Shown here: positions 57,803-64,000 of the stretch, one piece after another | Layout: every line of letters starts with the position of its first letter | Numbering within the stretch: position 1 is the first letter of the stretch | Assembly: GCF_009741445.1 (NCBI RefSeq) | Contig: NZ_CP046507.1 | Span: forward strand, 248,001 to 312,000 | Reading direction: 5' to 3' | Source of the DNA: Mycobacterium avium subsp. avium | Lineage (GTDB): Bacteria; Actinomycetota; Actinomycetes; Mycobacteriales; Mycobacteriaceae | Length of the DNA: 64,000 bases | The notes under the pieces: model-generated | Seen by the model: only the letters and a program-made list of their open reading frames with translations | What the model was told of the DNA's origin: nothing | Database searches by the model: none | Translations under genes and position numbers: made by a program

Positions 57803-60800
57803 GCGCGGCCGCCATGATCGCCTTGTCGACATCGCCGCCGTCACGTTCGGCTTCGGCGATGGCCTGCAGCACCCGCTTGTAGTCGCGCGGCATCACCTTG
57901 ACGAAGTGCCGCTGCTGTTGCGCCCAGTCGCCCAGAATCCGCTGGCCCACAGCGGAATCCGTGGCGTCGACGTGTGCCTGAATCATGCCGTGCAGCCACT
58001 CGATGTCATCGTCGTCCAAGCTCTCGAGTTCGACCATCTCCGCGTTGAGATGTTGCGGGAATTCGCCGGGCGGGTCGTAGATGTAGGCCACACCGCCGGA
58101 CATCCCGGCCGCGAAGTTGCGGCCGGTGCGGCCGAGCACGACGACCTTGCCGCCCGTCATGTATTCGCAGCCGTGGTCGCCGACGCCCTCGACGACGGCG
58201 TGCGCCCCGGAGTTGCGGACCGCGAACCGCTCGCCGACGACACCGCGCAGGTACGCCTCCCCGCTGGTGGCGCCGAACAGGATCACGTTGCCGCCGATGA
58301 TGTTGTCCTCGGCGACGTAGTCGGCCGGCGCGTTGTCCGACGGCCGGACCACGATCCGGCCACCGGACAGGCCCTTGCCCACGTAGTCGTTGGCGTCGCC
58401 GTAGACCCGCAGGGTGATGCCGCGCGGCACGAACGCGCCGAAGCTGTTGCCCGCCGACCCGTCGAAGGTGATGTCGATGGTGCCGTCCGGCAACCCTTGG
58501 CCGCCATAGGCTTTGGTCACCTCGTGGCCGAGCATGGTGCCCACCGTGCGGTTGACGTTGCTGATCGTGGTGGAGAACCGCACCGGCTTGCCGGAGTCCA
58601 GCGCCTCGCGGCTCATCACGATCAACTGCTGGTCGAGCGCCTTGTCCAGGCCGTGGTCCTGGCGTGAGCTGCAGTACAGGTCCTGGTTCATGAACGCCGA
58701 TTCCGGCTCGTGCAGCACCGGGCCCAGGTCCAGCCGGTGCGCCTTCCAATGCGCCCGCGCCAGCGTGGTGTCCAGCGACTTCACCTGGCCGACGGCCTCG
58801 TTGAGGGTGCGGAATCCCAACTGCGCCATGTATTCCCGGACTTCTTCGGCGATGAACATGAAGAAGTTCTCCACGAACTCGGGCTTGCCGGTGAACCGTT
58901 CCCGCAGCACCGGGTTCTGGGTGGCCACGCCGACGGGACAGGTGTCCAGGTGGCAGACCCGCATCATGATGCAGCCGGACACCACCAGCGGCGCGGTGGC
59001 GAAGCCGAATTCCTCGGCGCCCAGCAGCGCCGCGATCATTACGTCGCGTCCGGTCTTGAGCTGGCCGTCGACCTGGACGACGATCCGGTCGCGTAATCCG
59101 TTCAGCAGCAACGTCTGCTGCGTCTCGGCCAGCCCCAGCTCCCAGGGCGCGCCGGCATGCTTCATCGAGGTGAGCGGGGTGGCGCCGGTGCCGCCGTCGT
59201 GACCGGAGATCAGCACCACGTCGGCGTGCGCCTTGGACACGCCCGCGGCCACTGTGCCGACGCCGTTCTCCGAGACCAGCTTGACGTGCACCCGGGCGGC
59301 CGGGTTGGCGTTCTTCAGGTCGTGGATCAGCTGGGCCAGGTCCTCGATGGAGTAGATGTCGTGGTGCGGCGGCGGCGAGATCAGGCCGACACCGGGGGTG
59401 GAGTGCCGCACCTCGGCCACCCACGGGTACACCTTGTGCCCCGGAAGTTGGCCGCCCTCACCGGGTTTCGCGCCCTGGGCCATTTTGATCTGAATGTCGG
59501 TGCAGTTCGTCAGGTAGTGCGAGGTGACACCGAACCGGCCCGAGGCGACCTGCTTGATGGCGCTGCGCCGCCAGCTGCCGTCGGGGTCGCGGTCGAAGCG
59601 CTTGACGTCCTCGCCGCCCTCGCCGCTGTTGGATCGTCCGCCCAGCCGGTTCATGGCGATGGCCAGCGTCTCGTGCGCCTCGGCGGAGATCGAGCCGTAG
59701 CTCATCGCCCCGGTCGAGAAGCGCTTGACGATCTCGCTCGCCGGCTCGACCTCTTCCAGCGGAACCGGCGGCCGCACCCCGGCGCGGAACTTGAGCAGGC
59801 CGCGCAGCGACGCCATCCGCTCGCTCTGGTCGTCGACCAGCCGGGTGTAGTCCTTGAAGATCTTGTACTGGCCGGTGCGGGTGGCGTGCTGCAGCTTGAA
59901 CACCGTCTCCGGGTTGAACAGGTGGTACTCGCCCTCGCGGCGCCACTGGTATTCCCCGCCCACCTCGAGCTCGCGGTGCGCGCGTTCGTTGGGGCGGTCC
60001 AGGTAGGCCAGCGCGTGCCGGGCGGCGACGTCGGCGGCGATGTCGTCCAGGGTGATGCCGCCGATGGGGCAGCTCAGCCCGGTGAAGTACTCGTCGAGCA
60101 CGTCCTCGGAAATGCCGACCGCCTGGAACAACTGCGCGCCGGTGTAGGAGGCCAGCGTCGAAATGCCCATCTTGGACATCACTTTCAGCACACCCTTGCC
60201 GGCGGCCTTGACGTAGTTGTTCAGCGCGGTGTTGCGGTCGATGCCCTCGATGACGCCGCGGTCGAGCATGTCCTCGATCGACTCGAACACCATGTAGGGG
60301 TTGATCGCCGCGGCGCCGAAGCCGACCAGGGCGGCCATGTGGTGCACCTCGCGGGCGTCACCGCTTTCCACCACCAGGCCGACGTGCGTGCGGGTGCGGT
60401 CGCGCACCAGGTGGTGGTGCACCCCGGCCACCGCCAGCAGCGACGGGATGGGCGCCATCTTCTCGTCGGATTCGCGGTCGGACAGGATGATCACCCGCGC
60501 GCCGTCGGCGATCGCCGCCGAGGCCTGCGCGCGCACGTCCTCCAGGGCCGCGGCCAGCCCGGCGCCGCCCTCGGCCACCGGGTACAGGCAGCGAATCACC
60601 TTGGAACGCATGCCATGTGGGCGCCCGTTGACCTCGTCGTCGGGGTTCAGGTTGACCAGCTTCGCCAGCTCACGGTTACGCAGGATCGGCTGGGACAACA
60701 CGATCTGGTGACACGACAGCTCGGTCGGGGTGAGCAGGTCGCGCTCGCCGCCGGTGGTGCCCTGCAGGCTGGTCACCACCTCCTCGCGGATGGCGTCCAG

Positions 60801-62378
60801 CGGCGGGTTGGTCACCTGCGCGAAGAGTTGCTGGAAGTAGTCGTAGAGCATCCGCGGCCGCTGCGAGAGCACCGCGACCGGGGTGTCGGTGCCCATCGAC
60901 CCGATCGGCTCGGCGCCGGTACGCACCATCGGCGCCACCAACAGGTTCAGTTCCTCGTAGGTGTAGCCAAAGGTCTGCTGCCGCTTGACCAGTCGGTCGT
61001 GCGGCATCCGCTTGTAGTCGCCCTGCGGCAGGTCGTCGAGCGGGACCAGGTTGCGGTCCAGCCACTCCTGGTAGGGGTGCTCGGCGGCCAGCTCCGCCTT
61101 GATCTCCTCGTCGGAGACGATCCGGCCCTGGGCGGTGTCCACCAGGAACATCCGGCCGGGCTGCAACCGCATCCGGCGCACCACCGTGGCCGGGTCCAGA
61201 TCCAGCACACCGGCCTCCGACGCCATCACCACCAAGCCGTCCTCGGTGACCCAGATCCGCGAGGGGCGCAAGCCGTTTCGGTCGAGCACCGCGCCGATGA
61301 CGGTTCCGTCGGTGAAGGTCATCGACGCCGGGCCGTCCCAGGGCTCCATCAACGAGGCGTGGTACTGGTAGAACGCCCGCCGGGCGGGGTCCATCGACTC
61401 GTGCCGTTCCCAGGCCTCGGGGATCATCATCAACACCGCGTGGGCCAGGCTGCGCCCACCGAGGTGGAGCAGCTCGAGCACCTCGTCGAAACGCGCGGTG
61501 TCCGAGGCGCCCGGGGTGCAGATCGGGAACAGCTTCTCGACGTCGGCCTCGGTGCCGAACACGTCGGTCTTGATCAGCGCCTCGCGCGCCCGCATCCAGT
61601 TCTCGTTGCCGGTGACGGTGTTGATCTCACCGTTGTGCGCGATGCGCCGGAACGGGTGCGCCAGCGGCCACGACGGAAAAGTGTTGGTGGAGAAGCGGGA
61701 GTGCACGATGCCCAGCGCGCTGGTCAACCGGTCGTCTTGCAGGTCGAGGTAGAACGCCTTGAGCTGCGGGGTGGTCAGCATGCCCTTGTACACGAAGGTC
61801 TGACCGGAAAGGCTTGGGAAGTAAACGGTTTCACGTCCGGGACCGTCCTGACCCGGGCCCTTGGTGCCGAGCTCGTGCTCGGCGCGCTTGCGCACCAGGT
61901 AGGCGCGGCGCTCCAGCGTCATCCCCGAGGCGCCGGCCATGAACACCTGCCGGAAGGTGGGCATGGCGTCGCGCGACAGCGCGCCCAGCGACGAGTCGTC
62001 GGTGGGGACGTTGCGCCAGCCCAACACCGTCAGGCCCTCGGCCTCGGCGATCTTTTCCACTGCGGCACAAGCGGTCGCGGCGTCCTTGGACGACTGCGGC
62101 AAAAACGCGATGCCGGTGGCGTAGCTGCCCTCGGGCGGCAGCTCGAAGTCCACCACCTCGCGCAGGAAGGCGTCGGGAACCTGGATCAGGATGCCGGCGC
62201 CGTCACCGCTGCGCGGCTCGGCGCCCTGGGCACCCCGGTGTTCGAGGTTGAGCAACGCGGTGATCGCCTTGTCGACGATGTCGCGGCTGCGTCGGCCGTG
62301 CATGTCGACGACCATGGCTACCCCGCACGCGTCGTGCTCGAACGCGGGGTTGTACAACCCGGCGCGCTTGGGCGTCAT
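57795..62378 (-). CDS. gltB: Glutamate synthase large subunit
   Basis: This large subunit is 1527 aa, the length recalled for M. tuberculosis. The N-terminal Ntn-type glutaminase domain has its Cys nucleophile in [12 protein letters not shown] at Cys18, after a short propeptide. The central and FMN-binding synthase domains follow. The latter includes [19 protein letters not shown] (loop 4/FMN region), [21 protein letters not shown] (cluster Cys) and [13 protein letters not shown]. The C-terminal GltB beta-helix ends [17 protein letters not shown] 62378 gives the standard [16 protein letters not shown]; a longer frame to 63371 is only a shadow. It lies upstream of gltD on the same strand. Ammonia moves through an internal tunnel. 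Confidence 0.97.
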   Translation of the reverse strand: MTPKRAGLYNPAFEHDACGVAMVVDMHGRRSRDIVDKAITALLNLEHRGAQGAEPRSGDGAGILIQVPDAFLREVVDFELPPEGSYATGIAFLPQSSKDAATACAAVEKIAEAEGLTVLGWRNVPTDDSSLGALSRDAMPTFRQVFMAGASGMTLERRAYLVRKRAEHELGTKGPGQDGPGRETVYFPSLSGQTFVYKGMLTTPQLKAFYLDLQDDRLTSALGIVHSRFSTNTFPSWPLAHPFRRIAHNGEINTVTGNENWMRAREALIKTDVFGTEADVEKLFPICTPGASDTARFDEVLELLHLGGRSLAHAVLMMIPEAWERHESMDPARRAFYQYHASLMEPWDGPASMTFTDGTVIGAVLDRNGLRPSRIWVTEDGLVVMASEAGVLDLDPATVVRRMRLQPGRMFLVDTAQGRIVSDEEIKAELAAEHPYQEWLDRNLVPLDDLPQGDYKRMPHDRLVKRQQTFGYTYEELNLLVAPMVRTGAEPIGSMGTDTPVAVLSQRPRMLYDYFQQLFAQVTNPPLDAIREEVVTSLQGTTGGERDLLTPTELSCHQIVLSQPILRNRELAKLVNLNPDDEVNGRPHGMRSKVIRCLYPVAEGGAGLAAALEDVRAQASAAIADGARVIILSDRESDEKMAPIPSLLAVAGVHHHLVRDRTRTHVGLVVESGDAREVHHMAALVGFGAAAINPYMVFESIEDMLDRGVIEGIDRNTALNNYVKAAGKGVLKVMSKMGISTLASYTGAQLFQAVGISEDVLDEYFTGLSCPIGGITLDDIAADVAARHALAYLDRPNERAHRELEVGGEYQWRREGEYHLFNPETVFKLQHATRTGQYKIFKDYTRLVDDQSERMASLRGLLKFRAGVRPPVPLEEVEPASEIVKRFSTGAMSYGSISAEAHETLAIAMNRLGGRSNSGEGGEDVKRFDRDPDGSWRRSAIKQVASGRFGVTSHYLTNCTDIQIKMAQGAKPGEGGQLPGHKVYPWVAEVRHSTPGVGLISPPPHHDIYSIEDLAQLIHDLKNANPAARVHVKLVSENGVGTVAAGVSKAHADVVLISGHDGGTGATPLTSMKHAGAPWELGLAETQQTLLLNGLRDRIVVQVDGQLKTGRDVMIAALLGAEEFGFATAPLVVSGCIMMRVCHLDTCPVGVATQNPVLRERFTGKPEFVENFFMFIAEEVREYMAQLGFRTLNEAVGQVKSLDTTLARAHWKAHRLDLGPVLHEPESAFMNQDLYCSSRQDHGLDKALDQQLIVMSREALDSGKPVRFSTTISNVNRTVGTMLGHEVTKAYGGQGLPDGTIDITFDGSAGNSFGAFVPRGITLRVYGDANDYVGKGLSGGRIVVRPSDNAPADYVAEDNIIGGNVILFGATSGEAYLRGVVGERFAVRNSGAHAVVEGVGDHGCEYMTGGKVVVLGRTGRNFAAGMSGGVAYIYDPPGEFPQHLNAEMVELESLDDDDIEWLHGMIQAHVDATDSAVGQRILGDWAQQQRHFVKVMPRDYKRVLQAIAEAERDGGDVDKAIMAAAHG

Positions 62379-62997
62379 ATGCACCTGACCCTTCACCTGA
62401 ACGTTCTGCGCGGCCGTTGGCAGCGGCCCCGACGAGGTCACACCGGAGGTTGCGGTAGAACCCCGTCGGCCTTGTCTCGATGGGCTGTGCGCCAGGCGGA
62501 GATGATCCTGTTGGGGACGTCCGTGCAGCTTTGAACGGTGGCCTGGAACCGGTCTCGACAAGTCGTAAAACGATATGACAATACCCGCCTGACATGCCAA
62601 CTTCGACAAGTCTAACCGCCGGTGGGCGACGCCGAAAAATTTCGCTGCCGCCACCCGCCGCCGCGGCGGCCGGGCCGCCAACCGGGGCCGGGAATTCTCG
62701 GCGCAACAGCGCCGATCCCGGGTGAGGCGCGGCGGGCGGCCCTCGCCGACGCGAGTTTGCTGGTGAGCGGCGTGTGGGCGCCGGCGGCGGCTTTGGCACG
62801 CGGGTATCTGCCCGGGCGGTGTCCCGGCGGGGTTTGCAGGTGCCGACCAGGTAGGGCGCGCGGGCCAGTGAGGCGATACTGGACGGGTATCGGTCACATC
62901 CGGCGTCGCACGGTGGACCGTGGCGCTCATCACGTGACGAGCCCGCCGCGGCCGGGCCACCGCCGCGACGATCGACGGCCTGGCATCCGAGGAGCCC
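62379..62997. promoter_or_regulatory. Divergent region upstream of gltB and the MinD-like gene
   Basis: This 619-bp gap is one of the longest in the window. The half nearest gltB has an AT-rich patch near 62560-62640, around AAACGATATGACAATACC, that probably carries the gltBD promoter. The other half is very GC-rich. It contains a GATACTGGACGGGTATC dyad near 62874-62890 and CATCACGTGACG near 62929, but no identifiable operator. I see no coding region with real codon bias. Confidence 0.4.
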
Positions 62998-64000
62998 ATG
63001 AACGAGCGCGACGAATTCCTGCGGGACCGTCTGCAGCCCGAGCGGCCGAGCGCCCGGCCCGCGCCCGCGCCGCCGCCGCCCCCGGTCGCCTCGCGCCCCG
63101 CGCCGCCGCGGCCCCCGACGCCGGCCCCAACGCCCCCGACCCGGCCGCCGGCACCGCCCACGTTTCGCCCGCACCCGCCCGCCGCGGCCCCGGCTCCCGC
63201 GGCGCCCCCCACCCCGCGGCCGCAGCCTTCCGGCGCGCCGCAACTGCCCGACCGCGGTTGGCGACGCGCCCTGCGGCTCGCCACGTTCGGCCTGATCGAC
63301 CTGGGCCCATCCCCCGCCCAACGCCGCGAGGCGCAATTCGAGCAGGCCATCCAGGCCCGCCTGTACGGCAACTACAAGGTCGGCGTGCTCGGCAAGGGCG
63401 GGGTGGGAAAGACGTCGGTGGCCGCCAGCGTCGGCTCGCTGTTCGCCGAGCTGCGCCGGCAGGACCACGTCGTGGCGATCGACGCCGACACCGCGTTCGG
63501 GCGGCTGGGCAGCCGCATCGATCCGGCGTCGACGGGCTCGTTCTGGGAGCTCACCGCCGACCAGAACCTGCGGTCGTTCGACGACGTGGTGGCCCGGCTG
63601 GGCCGCAACGCCGCGGGCCTGCACGTGCTCGGCGGCGAGCCGGCGTCGGGTCCGCGCCGGGTGCTCGATCCGGCGATCTACCGGGAGGCCACGCGGCGGC
63701 TGGACCGGCACTTCACCATCTCGGTGATCGACTGCGGCTCGACCATGGACGCGCCGCTCACCCAGGAGGTGCTGCGCGACCTCGACGCGCTGATCGTGGT
63801 GTCCTCCCCGTGGGCCGACGGCGCGTCGGCCGCCGCGAGAACCCTGGAGTGGCTGGCCGATCACGGCCTGACGACGCTGCTGGCCCACAGCCTCGTGGTG
63901 CTCAACGATTCGGACGGCCACGCCGACAAGCGCACCCGGGCGCTGCTCGCCCGCGAGTTCATCGACCACGGCCGCCCGGTGATCGAGGTGCCGTTCGATC
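62998..64000 (+). CDS. MinD/ParA-type ATPase, EspI-like (Rv3860 homologue), 3' end outside window
   Basis: This protein begins ATG 62998 and runs off the right edge, so at least 334 aa are seen. The N-terminal 20-80 residues are Pro-rich ([14 protein letters not shown] and repeats), like EspI/Rv3876-type ESX-linked ATPases. The deviant Walker A is [17 protein letters not shown] (about 131-147), with [16 protein letters not shown] for the switch region and VIDCGSTMD for Walker B. MinD-like ATPases often act in ESX secretion or partition; no ESX genes lie in this window. A GGAG precedes the start. Confidence 0.87.
   Translation, partial: MNERDEFLRDRLQPERPSARPAPAPPPPPVASRPAPPRPPTPAPTPPTRPPAPPTFRPHPPAAAPAPAAPPTPRPQPSGAPQLPDRGWRRALRLATFGLIDLGPSPAQRREAQFEQAIQARLYGNYKVGVLGKGGVGKTSVAASVGSLFAELRRQDHVVAIDADTAFGRLGSRIDPASTGSFWELTADQNLRSFDDVVARLGRNAAGLHVLGGEPASGPRRVLDPAIYREATRRLDRHFTISVIDCGSTMDAPLTQEVLRDLDALIVVSSPWADGASAAARTLEWLADHGLTTLLAHSLVVLNDSDGHADKRTRALLAREFIDHGRPVIEVPFD

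Noticed and set aside
59157..62534. 1125-aa plus-strand ORF
   Set aside because: Antisense shadow of gltB, His/Arg/Gly-rich without any recognisable motif.

Overview
The window is a 64-kb piece of a high-GC actinobacterial chromosome, almost certainly a slow-growing non-tuberculous Mycobacterium and most likely a Mycobacterium avium complex member. The species call is inference. The genus call rests on gene content and order: mycolic acid condensation, antigen 85, galactan and arabinan synthesis, erp, espR, ethA/ethR and gltBD lie in the order remembered for M. tuberculosis Rv3797 to Rv3860. Rv numbers and comparative lengths in the entries are from memory, not from a search. No rRNA, tRNA, insertion sequence, prophage or CRISPR array was seen.

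Layout. 1-3.4 kb: end of an acyl-CoA dehydrogenase gene, an AraC regulator and a frameshifted methyltransferase. 3.4-22.8 kb (minus strand): the cell-envelope core. accD4, pks13 and fadD32 make and condense the two halves of mycolic acid. Rv3802c-like, fbpD and fbpA act outside the membrane. aftB, ubiA, the Rv3807c-like phosphatase, glfT2 and glf build and decorate arabinogalactan, so this block makes both the mycolate and the polysaccharide it is esterified to. 23-29 kb: the surface protein Erp, a secreted amidase-like protein, a HAD phosphatase and three tandem PlsC-type acyltransferases. 29-36.7 kb: a metallo-beta-lactamase/Rieske fusion with a small partner, a TetR-controlled redox locus with two matching operators, a methyltransferase, an AraC regulator and serS. 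36.7-44.3 kb: septum-type membrane protein, small zincin, Cys-rich microprotein, phosphoglycerate-mutase-like protein, pheA, an IdeR-boxed gene, an LCP ligase, glpQ1 and a zinc-ribbon membrane protein. 44.3-50 kb: a DnaA-box cluster, a microprotein, sodA, espR, a YcnI-CopC copper pair, hns and rraA. 50-64 kb: ethA/ethR, a third Y-family polymerase with an SOS box, a PHP protein, an F420-type oxidoreductase, a hidden 46-aa ORF with a perfect CRP site, gltD/gltB, and the start of a MinD-like ATPase gene.

Compared with the remembered M. tuberculosis order, this window lacks the sulfolipid block (papA2/pks2/mmpL8/papA1/fadD23), PE_PGRS62, bfrB and Rv3848. It has dinB3, ycnI-copC and a full-length LCP protein instead. 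The signals most worth following are the MIRU-like repeats (one fused in frame into Pks13), the TetR double operator, the SOS box on the dinB3 start codon, the CRP-site microprotein, the DnaA-box cluster and the MBL-Rieske pair.
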